DNA of 64,000 nt. Source: Flexivirga alba. GTDB lineage: Bacteria; Actinomycetota; Actinomycetes; Actinomycetales; Dermatophilaceae. The notes below the pieces were generated by a model. That model had not been told where the DNA came from, did not search any database, and worked only from the letters and a program-made list of their open reading frames with translations. The position numbers and the translations under genes were made by a program. Of this stretch, positions 18,839-28,479 are shown piece after piece. Within the stretch, counting starts at the first letter, position 1; each line of letters begins with the position of its first letter. Location: positions 1,426,001-1,490,000 of the forward strand of contig NZ_JBHSWH010000001.1 of assembly GCF_042661025.1 (NCBI RefSeq), in the 5' to 3' direction.

Positions 18839-21800
18839 TCACGCTCGGCCAATGAGCGCGTTCCCACTCCGGTCGACGGCGGCGCAGAAGGTGCTCGACG
18901 GGCACGACACTGATTCAAGCTCGTTGTTGGGGTCGATGTTCTTCGGTGTGGTCCAGGTGGTCCCGTTGTAGGTGAGTACGTTCCCCTTTCCGTCGACGGC
19001 GGCGCAGAAGGTGCTGGACGGGCACGACACTGATTCAAGCTCGTTGTTGGGGTCGATGCTGGTCGGTGTGGTCCAGGTGGTCCCGTTGTAGGTGAGTACG
19101 TTCCCATTCCAGTCGACGGCGGCGCAGAAGGTGCTGGACGGGCAGGACACCGAGGACAGGGTCTTGGAATCGGAATCGATGTTCTTGGGTGTGGTCCAGG
19201 TGGTGCCGTTGTAGGTGAGTACGTTCCCGGCGTTGTCGACGGCGGCGCAGAAGGTGCTGGACGGGCAGGACAACGCGTCGAGGATCAGATAGAAGGTGCC
19301 AGTGGGGTCGATGCTGGTCGGTGTGGTCCAGGTGGTGCCGTTGTAGGTGAGCGCGTTCCCGGCGTTGTCGACGGCGGCGCAGAAGGTGCTGGAGGGGCAC
19401 GACACCGATGTCAGCCAATTGTTTGGGTCGATGTTCTTGGGTGAGCTCCAAGTGGTCCCGTTGTAGGTGAACGCGTTCCCGGCGTTGTCGATGGCCGCGC
19501 AGAAGGTGCTGGACGGGCAGGACGCTGCGCCCAGGTGGTAGGTGCTGGGGTCAATGTTCTTGGGTGTGGTCCAGGTGGTCCCGTTGTAGGTCGGCACGTT
19601 CCCGTAGGAGTCGACGGTGGCGCAGAAGGTGCTGGACGGGCAGGACACCGAGGACAGGGTTTTGGAATCGGAATCGATGTGCTTGGGTGTGGTCCAGGTG
19701 GTGCCGTTGTAGGTGAGTACGTTCCCGTTTCCGTCGACGGTGGCGCAGAAGGTGCTGGACGGGCAGGACACTGAGGCCGGCACGCCGCCAGTGGGGTCGA
19801 TGTTCTTGGTGGTCCAGGTGGTGCCGTTGTAGGTGAGTACGTTCCCACCTCCGTCGACGGTGGCGCAGAAGATGCTGGACGGGCAGGACACCGAGGTCAG
19901 GATGAGGCCGTTGGGGTCGATGCTCTTGGGTGTGGTCCAGGTGGTCCCGTTGTAGGTGAGTACGTTCCCATTCCAGTCGACGGCCGCGCAGAAGGTGCTC
20001 GACGGGCACGACACCGAGGTCAGGCCGCCGCCAGTGGGGTCGATGTTCTTGGGTGTGGTCCAGGTGGTGCCGTTGTAGGTGAGCACGTTCCCGTAGGAGT
20101 CGACGGCCGCGCAGAAGGTGCTCGACGGGCACGACACCGAGGTCAGGCCGCCGCCGTTGGGGTCGATGTTCTTGGGTGTGGTCCAGGTGGTGCCGTTGTA
20201 GGTGAGCACGTTCCCGTAGGAGTCGACGGCCGCGCAGAAGGTGCTCGACGGGCACGACACCGAGGTCAGGCCGCCGCCAGTGGGGTCGATGTTCTTGGGT
20301 GTGGTCCAGGTGGCGCCGTTGTAGGTGAGCACATTCCCGGCGTAGTCAACGGCGGCGCAGAAGGTGCCGGACGGGCACGATATCAATGCAAGCCAGTTGT
20401 TGGGATCGACGCTTGTTGGTGTGGTCCAAGTGGTGCCGTTGTAGGTGAGCGCGTTCCCGCCCGAGTCAACGGCAGCGCAGAACCCTCTGGACGGGCACGA
20501 CACCGAAAGGATGTTGCCACTTCCGTGGAGGTCAAGGGGGCGGGTGCACTCCATACCAGGGGCTTTGATGGGGTGGCGGAGCTGATGGCGAGATCAGTGT
20601 TGGTGCTACTGCTGTGGTCTGTTTTGTCCGTGACGGTCAGGCTGACTGAACGGGCGCCGACGGTGGTGGGGACACCGGTGATGGTGCCGGTTGTTGCGTT
20701 GAGAGTGAGGCCGGCGGGCAATCCGGTTGCCGTCCAGGTGTAGGGCGGTGTGCCGCCGGTCGCTGCCAAGGTTGCGGCATACGCGGTCCCGACCGTGCCG
20801 GTCGGCAGATTTACGGTAGCGATCGACAAAGGGGAGGTTGGAGGTGTGGGGGCACTGGAAAGCGTGATGAGGCGTTTGGACCAGATGGTGCCGGAAGCGA
20901 GAGTGGTCTTTGGGCCGTCGTTCCAGAAGCAGGCGAGGCAGGCGCCGATGGAAGCGTCGACTTTCCCGTCGAGGGTTGCCCAGGGGTTCCCACCTGCGTT
21001 CTCGGTGGCTGTGAGCGTCGGAGTCAGGGTGCCAGTGATGCCTGCTGCGTCGTCGAGACTCACCGTCACTGGCAGGTGTCCAGTAAGGGTTGCCGATGCC
21101 TTGGCCGCGCTGAGCTGGAGCGGTGTCGTGCTGGCAGTGCAGTAGTTCGTCGGTAATCCGTGGCCGGCGTGCCAGTAGTAGGAGGTCGAGCATTCCAGAG
21201 TTGCTGAGGTGTCGACTGTGATGCCGGCGGTCGCGTCCAGATCGATGGACGGTTTCGCATCGAACACGACAGCGCCGAGGTCCCCGGCGGGCACTGCGCG
21301 GGTGATTTCGGGCAGCGTCAGACTGCAGTGCCCTGTCGCAGTGATGGAGGAGTCGAATCCGATTTTGATCGAGCCGTCCAGTGCCACGTATGCGGTGTCC
21401 AGTCCGCCCGTGCCGACGTAGACGTTTCCGATCTGGATGAGCGGGTGCTTCCAGATTGCAGTGAGTTCAGGAGTGAGCGTGGTGGTGAGGGTGACTTCGG
21501 CTTGGGCGGTTACGTTGCCGTCGCACTTCACCGTGGCAGCGGTCTTCACCGGGGTGCCGTTGGCGACGGGTTTGCCGTCGATCCAGGTCTTCACTCCGGC
21601 GGGTGTTTTTCCTGCTGTTGTGCTGGTTGTTCCCGATGTTTGGATGGTGCCGGAGTTGTAGGCCTGTGCTGGTGTTCCGGGGGTGACCTGGGAGACGGTG
21701 TTGCCGCTGGTGTCAGTGGTCGTCGAGTTCACGATATCGATGGCCCCGGAAGGGGTGTCGGCCGTTACGGGTAGGACGAGGACATTACTGTTCGTGACCG

Positions 21801-23514
21801 TGACGCCGTTCGTGGTCACCGCGGCGATTGCTCCGGCACTGTCCCGGGCGACGTTGACCAGTTGGTTGCTGGTGAGGTGGATGGTATTCACGCCGTTGTC
21901 GGTGACTGAGCAGGCTTGCCCTTGGCATTGGGTGGGAACCGCGGTCGGTACGGCGATCGTGATTTTCTCCTGGGTAGTGCGCCCGGCTATGTCGGTGAGG
22001 GTGATGGTGCTCGGAGTGGATCCAGTCGCTGTCGGGGTGCCGATGAGGACCCCGGTGGATGAATCCAAGGTGAGTCCGGCAGGTAGCCCGGTTGCGGACC
22101 ACCGGTACGGCGTGGTGCCGCCAGTGCCGGTGAATTGGACCTGGTATGGGGACCCCGCAACCGCGGATGGCAGGGACGCCGCAGTCGGCGCCGTGATCAA
22201 CAAGGGTGGCCCGCTGGTCCAGTATCCGGTGATGTCCAGGAGGAGGTCGGTGGTGCCCCACCCGGTGTAGAGAGCGAGTTTCCCGTCAGCGCCGAGTTTG
22301 ATGGTGACCGAGTTCGCCACGATCTGACCAGTGTCGTAGTTCAGCATCGACGCGGTGGGTCGGGTCGTCCCGGACGGGTACGCGGTGATGAACCCGGCCT
22401 GTGAAGGGCCGACGACGGTCACGTTCGCCTCGACGGCGGCGACCCCGGTCGCGGGTATGCCGCCCTGCCCGGCGACTTGCACACTGATCGCGGAGTTGCC
22501 GGGGACTTTCTTCTTGGCCGCGCCGAGCCCGGACCGGGTGTCCAGTACCCGGGCCGGGGTGACCGGGTGGTAGTCCGTGCCGGTCGGGATCCAGCCCGCG
22601 ACGTCCACGATCAGGTCGGTGCTGTCCAGGGTGTACAAGTCGATCGCGCCGCCGGTGCCCAGGGTCGCGATGACCATGGCCGGGACCACGGCCCCTTTGG
22701 TGTAGTTCAGGTTCGACGCGTTCGGGCGGGTCACCCCGGCCGGGTACACGGTCACAAACCCCGGACCGGCCGGGTTCACCGCGGTCACGTTCAGGACCAC
22801 CGCAGCGACCCCGGTGGCCGGGACACCGCCCTTGCCGGTCAACACCAGTTTCGTGGTCGATTTCGCACCCGGCTCACTGCCCGGTCTGGTGTCCAGCACC
22901 CGGGTCGGCACCAGCGGGTTGTATGCCGACCCGGTCGGGTAGTACCCGGTGACATCCACGATCAGGTCGGTGGCCGAGACCCCGTCATACAAGGCGATCG
23001 CCCCGCCGGTGCCGACCTTGGTGATGACCTGGTTGGCGACCACCTGGCCCTTGACGTAGTTCAGGTTCGACGCGGTCGGACGCGAAGCACCCGCCGGCCA
23101 CACCGTCACGTACCCCGGCCCGGCCGTGTCCGCAACCGTCACATTCACCACCACCGCGGCGACGCCGGTGGCCGGCACACCCCCATGCCCGGCAACCGAC
23201 AACGTCGTCGTCGCACCCGCGGCCGGGCGCCCCTTCGGCGCACCGACCCCCAACCGGGTATCCAACACCCGCGCCGGAGACAACGACACCAAACCCGGCA
23301 CCGACGTTGCGGCAGCCGTTGTCGCTGCAGCCGTTGTCGCTGCAGTCGCTCCAGTCGCGACAGAGCCAGACGACGACGCGGACGCTGGCGTCGCCATAGC
23401 GAAGATGGCAAGTGCTGCGGTGATTACGCAGGCGAGGACTATGCGTGCCCGCCGTACGCCGACGCGCCAGGAATGAGCGTCAACAGGAGCGGATCGTTGA
23501 TCAGCTGAAGGCAT
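18839..23514 (-). CDS. Secreted protein: 3 VLDTR modules, 2 He_PIG domains, 14-repeat putative beta-propeller (one apparent -1 frameshift)
   Basis: Restoring one C opposite the G-run 20536-20540 gives about 1558 residues. ATG 23514 follows AAGGA by 6 nt. Order: signal peptide (RIVLACVITAALAIFAMA...ASA); Thr/Ala-rich linker; three VLDTR modules nearly identical to those of the 8845 gene; a He_PIG domain; a central region of about 350 residues with several Cys that I do not recognise; a second He_PIG domain; then 14 units of about 42 residues (SVSCPSSTFCAAVD, GNVLTYNGTTW, TTPKNIDP). The last unit is a half repeat ending GNALIGRA, and the matching other half (LVWSAPAPL) precedes unit 1. Function unknown; secreted, no anchor seen. 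Confidence 0.8.
18850..20520 (-). repeat. Tandem repeats of about 120-129 bp (14 units)
   Basis: Fourteen units, each recognisable on the plus strand by GCGCAGAAGGTGCT followed by GTGGTCCAGGTGGT. Units around 20000-20280 are virtually identical over more than 100 bp, while units near the ends differ slightly. They encode the SCPSSTFC repeats. The near identity implies recent expansion or gene conversion, and such a stretch is prone to assembly collapse. Confidence 0.85.
22214..23294 (-). repeat. 1081-bp inverted repeat, copy B (VLDTR modules)
   Basis: Reverse-complement partner of 9029-10109, with the same reading frame and module order. The flanks differ on both sides: the signal-peptide regions are unrelated in detail and the downstream He_PIG regions differ. 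The repeat is therefore confined to the three-module block. Confidence 0.9.
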
Positions 23515-23645
23515 TGAGTGTCCTTGCGTGAGGCTTGTTGGGCACTGTCCGGTGGCAGCGCTTCAGCATGTCTGTCGACTGTCCAGCAAGCGATGGATCG
23601 CGGAAAACTTGCGATCGTTCAGAGTTCGAGAAAGATCATCGTGCT

Positions 23646-25151
23646 ATGCCCTGCGACGCGTATCGTGCGCCCGTGGATACGCTCGCGCGGCAATGGGAAC
23701 CAGTCCCATGGCTGATGCGGTCATGGCGTCATGCGGCTCCCGATCCTGCGTTGCGCGTGCAGCCGCAGTTAATTGATGCGATGAAGGCTTATCCCGGCGT
23801 GCCCAAGTCGCTCGTGCCCGGCACGCTCACCAGATATGAGAAGGGTCAATTCACCCCGCCCTTACCGATTGTGAGTGCACTGGAACAAATCGTCGGCCTG
23901 ACCGCAGGTGAGATCAGTTCCTATCTCCCGGACGACAAGTACGACACCACAAGCCGCAGCGACCAGTGGGATCTATTGGGGCGTGCGGATACCGCCGATG
24001 TAGCCCCGCTCTCAGGGCGCGACTGGCTCGCCCTCGCCAGGTTGATCACCACCGGCCCGCCCCAGTCGCCAGAGCGGACTTCGTTCTGGGCGCACCTGTT
24101 GGTCAGCGAGATGTCGAGGTCGATCGGAGCCGGATACCGCTTCCGGATTCGCGCCCTGGAGTTGCTCGCAGCTGACCCAGTGATCGCCGGCCCAGTCGAA
24201 GACGCGGTGCGGGATCACTTGGCTGCCTGCGGGCACACCGTGATCGGCGATGCGCTGGCGGCCTTGACCGATGTGCAGCATCCACACGGATTTCTGCTCG
24301 CGCTGGACACCTATCGGCAGCTGGACGGGTCGGCGCTGGAAGCAGTTGCGTATGTGCTGGCGGTCGACCTGCGCCGGGACCGCGACCGGTTGGATCAATG
24401 GGATCAGATCAAGCGCGTCGTGCGTGATGACGTGACTAGTGGCGCGGATGACCGGCGACTCGCTGCGTTGATTGTGGCTGGCAGTTTCCAACCTTTGCGG
24501 TTGTATGAGTTGCTCATGCCACTCAGCGAGGCTCAACGGAAGTTGATCCGGTCCAGCATCGCGAACTCACGCTCGAAAACGCTGTCGTTGGCTGATGCGC
24601 GAGCGATGAGGAAAGACGCCGCGAAGCTCGCTCGCGGGGTGGCAGCCGGCGTCACGCCGCGCCTACCAGATGGATTGGGGGTGTGGCTTGAACGACTGCT
24701 GATCGATGGTGCCGATCCGTTCACCGCTGCGCTAGTGATTGCTTCGAGCCCCTACAGCCACGCAGTCTCACACGCAGTTGAGGCCTCGGTGCTATCCCCC
24801 AAAGCGGCGGGACCCTTGGGCACGGGGTGCCCCTTTCCCTACGCGCCTGTCGCGCTGGGGTCGTGCCAACGCCAGGACCCCGAGACACTCGCCGCGGCAT
24901 ACCGCGACGGCGCTGTCGCTGACAAGCAGCGCTTGCTCGTGCCGCTCGCGCACCATCGGGCGTTCCCCGCTGAGATCGACCTGACGACCGCCATCCGCGA
25001 GACAGGATCGCCCTCGCGGGTCATTTACGCGGCAGGCATGTCCGACCATCCCGGGCTTGTGGAGCTCGACGGCGCCGACATTTCCACCGACTTGAAGCGT
25101 GCCGCGCAGTGGTGGTCTGAAGGACCAAACCAGCATGCGATGGATCGCTGA
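23646..25151 (+). CDS. Large putative XRE-type helix-turn-helix protein
   Basis: About 501 residues. Residues 35-90 (PQLIDAMKAYPGVPKSLVPG, TRYEKGQFTPPLPIVSALE) look like an XRE-type helix-turn-helix with the usual Arg-Tyr-Glu-x-Gly recognition context. The rest is rich in Ala, Leu and Arg, probably all-helical, with no motif I recognise. I chose ATG 23646; GTG 23673 is also possible and no clear Shine-Dalgarno decides. The reading frame stays open upstream to 23535, but that part looks non-coding. It is divergent from the 23514 secreted-protein gene, with about 130 bp between them, so it may regulate that gene; this is inference. Confidence 0.65.
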   Translation: MPCDAYRAPVDTLARQWEPVPWLMRSWRHAAPDPALRVQPQLIDAMKAYPGVPKSLVPGTLTRYEKGQFTPPLPIVSALEQIVGLTAGEISSYLPDDKYDTTSRSDQWDLLGRADTADVAPLSGRDWLALARLITTGPPQSPERTSFWAHLLVSEMSRSIGAGYRFRIRALELLAADPVIAGPVEDAVRDHLAACGHTVIGDALAALTDVQHPHGFLLALDTYRQLDGSALEAVAYVLAVDLRRDRDRLDQWDQIKRVVRDDVTSGADDRRLAALIVAGSFQPLRLYELLMPLSEAQRKLIRSSIANSRSKTLSLADARAMRKDAAKLARGVAAGVTPRLPDGLGVWLERLLIDGADPFTAALVIASSPYSHAVSHAVEASVLSPKAAGPLGTGCPFPYAPVALGSCQRQDPETLAAAYRDGAVADKQRLLVPLAHHRAFPAEIDLTTAIRETGSPSRVIYAAGMSDHPGLVELDGADISTDLKRAAQWWSEGPNQHAMDR

Positions 25152-25355
25152 CAGTAACAATTGCGTGCGGTAAGCCTCCTCGGCTCGCATCGCGCGTGCG
25201 CGTCCAGCTGCTGAGTCGCGCAGATCGCCGACGCACGGCACACCGCGGGTCTATGCTCGCCTCCTCAAGTGTGCTGCCACGACACATCGACGACCCCTGC
25301 TTACGAGCTCAGCCGCCGGGGGCTCGCGGCTGGAAAAGAAGGTCGGTGATGGGTC

Positions 25356-28300
25356 ATGAATCTGCCGGGTCGTGACGTGAACGGGTGGTCGTGGAGCCGA
25401 GGGGTGCCCCGGTACATCGTCGCCGTTGTGGCGGCGTTGCTGATGGTCGGTTTCGCGCTGCTGGGCAATGCCAATCCTGCGATGGGGGCATCGACCGGCT
25501 CGGCTCCCGTCGGCCACCGGCCGAGCCTGCCAGCGGGATCAGTCCGCGTCGGGACGCTACCGGGAGCAACCGTCATCCATGCGGATGTCGTTCTTGCCCA
25601 ACGTGATCCGCAGGGATTGCAGCAATTTGCGACTGCGGTTTCCACGCCGGGATCGCCGCTGTACCGGCAATATCTTGGCGCCGGTCAGGTCGCTGCAATG
25701 TTCGGACCGACAACGGCGACCGTTGACGCCGTTCGCTCCGCGCTGCAGGGCCGGGGCATCTCGGTCGGCGCGGTTGACGCGAACCGGTTGCTCGTTCCGG
25801 TGAGCGGCACCAGCGCCCAATTGGGCGCGGCGTTCCACACGTCGTTCGCGACGTACCGGTTGACGGATGGGCGCACGGCATACGCCAACGTCTCTGCACC
25901 ACAGGTGCCCGCCTCCGTTGCGAGCCTGGTGACCGGCGTCGTCGGCCTGGACGACCTGAAGATCGCCCACCCGGCCATTGGCCGCAAGGTCGGTCCGAAG
26001 ACTCCGTCCCGATCCCACTCGGTGACCGCGACGGCAACGCCGGCAGTCGCCTCCGCCGCAGGACCCGCACCTTGCACCGCGGTGAAGAACGCCCAACTTG
26101 ACTATGGCGCAGGGTGGCTGACCAACCAGCTCGCCTCCAGCTATCAGCTCACCTCGCTGTACAACCAGGGCGACCTGGGCGCGGGCCAGACGGTGGCGGT
26201 GCTGGAGTTGGAGCCGTTCACTGCGAGCGACATCAGCAGCTACCAGGCGTGCTATCGGACGTCGGCATCGGTCAGCACGGTGAAGATCAGCGGGGGAGCG
26301 ACCGGCAGCCAGAGCGGTGAGGCTGCCCTCGACATCGAGAACGTCGCGGGGTTCGCGCCTCGGTCGAAGATCCGGGTCTACAGCGCTCCGAACACGACCG
26401 CCGCTCTGCTGTCCGCGTATTCCAAGGTGGTCAGCGAGGACGTGGCGCAGACGCTTTCGACGTCCTGGCTGCTGTGCGAGCAAGACAATGACTCCAGTTC
26501 GATGGCGGCCGAGAACACCACTTTCCAGCAGGCCGCCGCGCAGGGACAAAGCGTGTTTGCGGCTTCCGGCGACTACGGCTCGACCGGCTGCTATCAGGAC
26601 AGCACGTCCGAAACGCAGCTGGCGGTCGATGACCCGGCGAGCCAGCCCTACGTCACGGGGGTCGGCGGCACGACCTTGAACACGCTCGGTCCGCCGCCGG
26701 GTGAGACCGCGTGGAACGAGTCGACATCGCCCTTCCAGTGCGGATTCGTCGGCGGCAAATGCGGATCCGGTGGCGGCGGCATCTCGACGGTATGGCCCAT
26801 GCCGTCATACCAGTCAGCCAGTGGCGTCCCTGGGGTCATCAACAGCTACTCGAGTCGTACGCCCTGTGGCGCGGCGTCCGGCTACTGCCGAGAAGTGCCC
26901 GACATCTCCGCCGACGGCGATGTGATGACCGGATACTTCATCTACAACAGCGTCAACGGCGGCTGGATCTTGTATGGCGGCACCAGTGCTGCAGCACCCC
27001 TGTGGGCGGCAATGACCGCAGTGATCAACGCGCTTCCGCAGTGCACGACCCGACTGGGCTTCGCCAACCCGACCCTCTACAAAGTCGCGGCTCGGGCAAA
27101 TCTGGGCGGCTTCCATGACATCAAGTCGGGCACGAACGCTTACCTGCCGCAGGCCGCCGGTCATTATCCGGCGACAACGGGATACGACCTGGCCACGGGA
27201 ATCGGGACGCCCAGCGCGACCAGCCTGGTCGCAGCGACCTGTCCCGGCGCGCAAGCCCTGCACCCGGTGACTCCGGCCCGGATCCTGGACACCCGCACCG
27301 GGATTGGCGGCAGGACCGGCGCGGTTCCGTCCAAGGGCACGATCAGTGTCCCCGTCCGTGGTGTCGCGGCGATCCCTGCCACCGCGACGTCGGTTGTGGT
27401 GAATCTGACCGTCACCGCGCCGACCGGCACGGGGTTCTTGACGGCATACCCGTCACTGCAAACCCGTCCCACCGCGTCCAACCTGAACTTCACCCCGGGC
27501 ACCATCCGATCCGACCTGGCGGTGGTGCCGATCGGATCGAACGGGCGGATCAGCATCTACAACGGGTCGGACGGGTCTGTGCAGTTGGTCGCGGACGTGT
27601 CCGCGTACAACAGCACGGCCGCAGGTTCAAAACTCACTCCCACCGCCCCGGTTCGTGTTCTGGACACACGTAACGGAACCGGCCCGACGATGGGTCCGGT
27701 CGCGGCGGGCACGACGATCACCGTGCAGGTGACCGGCCAGCATGGAGTGCCGGCCGGCGCGACCGCGGTCGTGCTGAACCTGACCGCCGTCACGCCGCAA
27801 CGCCCTGGTTGGCTGGCCGCGTGGCCCGCTGGTGCATCGGAGCCGACCGTGTCCAACGTCAACTTCACTGCCGGACAGATCGTCCCGAATCTGGCGATCG
27901 TCCCGATCGGGACGAACGGACAGATCAGCATCCACAACGGATCGGCCGGCAGCCTGCAGATCGTTGCCGACCAGTTCGGCTACTACACCTCGACCGGGGC
28001 ATCCCTCCTCACCGGCACGACACCCACCCGCCTGCTCGACACCAGGAGCGGACTAGGGGTCGGCACCAAGGGTGCGGTCGCGGCGGGGCACGTCCTGCGA
28101 GTGAAGGTGGCCGGGGTGAGCGGCATACCGGCGGGAATCAAGGCGATCGTGCTGAACGTGACGGAGACCAGCCCCACCAAGGATGGGTTCATCACTGCAT
28201 ACCCCGACGGGATCACCCGACCGACAGTCTCGAACCTGAACTACACCCCGGCACTCACGGCGCCGAATCTGGTGATCGTGCCGGTCTCCGCCAGCGGGTA

Positions 28301-28370
28301 TGTCGACCTCTACAACGGCTCGGTCGGCACCGTCCAGTTGATCGCGGACTGCTTCGGGTTCTACCGCTGA
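25356..28370 (+). CDS. Secreted S53 (sedolisin/kumamolisin) peptidase with three C-terminal VLDTR modules
   Basis: 1004 residues. A signal sequence (VAVVAALLMVGFALLGNA) is followed by a pro-kumamolisin activation domain (about 60-195, with GSPLYRQYLGAGQVAAMFGP) and the S53 catalytic domain (about 225-635). Catalytic residues can be placed: Glu322 and Asp326 in SGEAALDIENVAG and Ser544 in YGGTSAAAPLWAAM. The calcium-site region is GYDLATGIGTPSATSL. Three VLDTR modules follow (ARILDTRTGIGG, VRVLDTRNGTGP, TRLLDTRSGLG), here at the C-terminus rather than the N-terminus as in the other secreted proteins. Such enzymes are secreted acid-active endopeptidases that mature autocatalytically. Intact, no frameshift. 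Confidence 0.92.
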   Translation: MNLPGRDVNGWSWSRGVPRYIVAVVAALLMVGFALLGNANPAMGASTGSAPVGHRPSLPAGSVRVGTLPGATVIHADVVLAQRDPQGLQQFATAVSTPGSPLYRQYLGAGQVAAMFGPTTATVDAVRSALQGRGISVGAVDANRLLVPVSGTSAQLGAAFHTSFATYRLTDGRTAYANVSAPQVPASVASLVTGVVGLDDLKIAHPAIGRKVGPKTPSRSHSVTATATPAVASAAGPAPCTAVKNAQLDYGAGWLTNQLASSYQLTSLYNQGDLGAGQTVAVLELEPFTASDISSYQACYRTSASVSTVKISGGATGSQSGEAALDIENVAGFAPRSKIRVYSAPNTTAALLSAYSKVVSEDVAQTLSTSWLLCEQDNDSSSMAAENTTFQQAAAQGQSVFAASGDYGSTGCYQDSTSETQLAVDDPASQPYVTGVGGTTLNTLGPPPGETAWNESTSPFQCGFVGGKCGSGGGGISTVWPMPSYQSASGVPGVINSYSSRTPCGAASGYCREVPDISADGDVMTGYFIYNSVNGGWILYGGTSAAAPLWAAMTAVINALPQCTTRLGFANPTLYKVAARANLGGFHDIKSGTNAYLPQAAGHYPATTGYDLATGIGTPSATSLVAATCPGAQALHPVTPARILDTRTGIGGRTGAVPSKGTISVPVRGVAAIPATATSVVVNLTVTAPTGTGFLTAYPSLQTRPTASNLNFTPGTIRSDLAVVPIGSNGRISIYNGSDGSVQLVADVSAYNSTAAGSKLTPTAPVRVLDTRNGTGPTMGPVAAGTTITVQVTGQHGVPAGATAVVLNLTAVTPQRPGWLAAWPAGASEPTVSNVNFTAGQIVPNLAIVPIGTNGQISIHNGSAGSLQIVADQFGYYTSTGASLLTGTTPTRLLDTRSGLGVGTKGAVAAGHVLRVKVAGVSGIPAGIKAIVLNVTETSPTKDGFITAYPDGITRPTVSNLNYTPALTAPNLVIVPVSASGYVDLYNGSVGTVQLIADCFGFYR

Positions 28371-28479
28371 CCGGCTCGCGGTGTGCCGCTACGCAGTGAA
28401 CGAGGCGGCGATCGGTATTGTCGCTCCGAGGTCGCGCCGCTCAGGTTCGTCAGGACGTAAGCAGCAAAGGGGTGACGCC

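Noticed and set aside
18850..20520. Regular 120-129 bp periodicity as a possible CRISPR or satellite array
   Set aside because: The units are coding, in frame and without spacers; they encode the SCPSSTFC repeats.
22477..23508. 343-residue plus-strand frame
   Set aside because: Antisense to copy B of the inverted repeat; the same shadow appears opposite copy A, as expected from the duplicated DNA.
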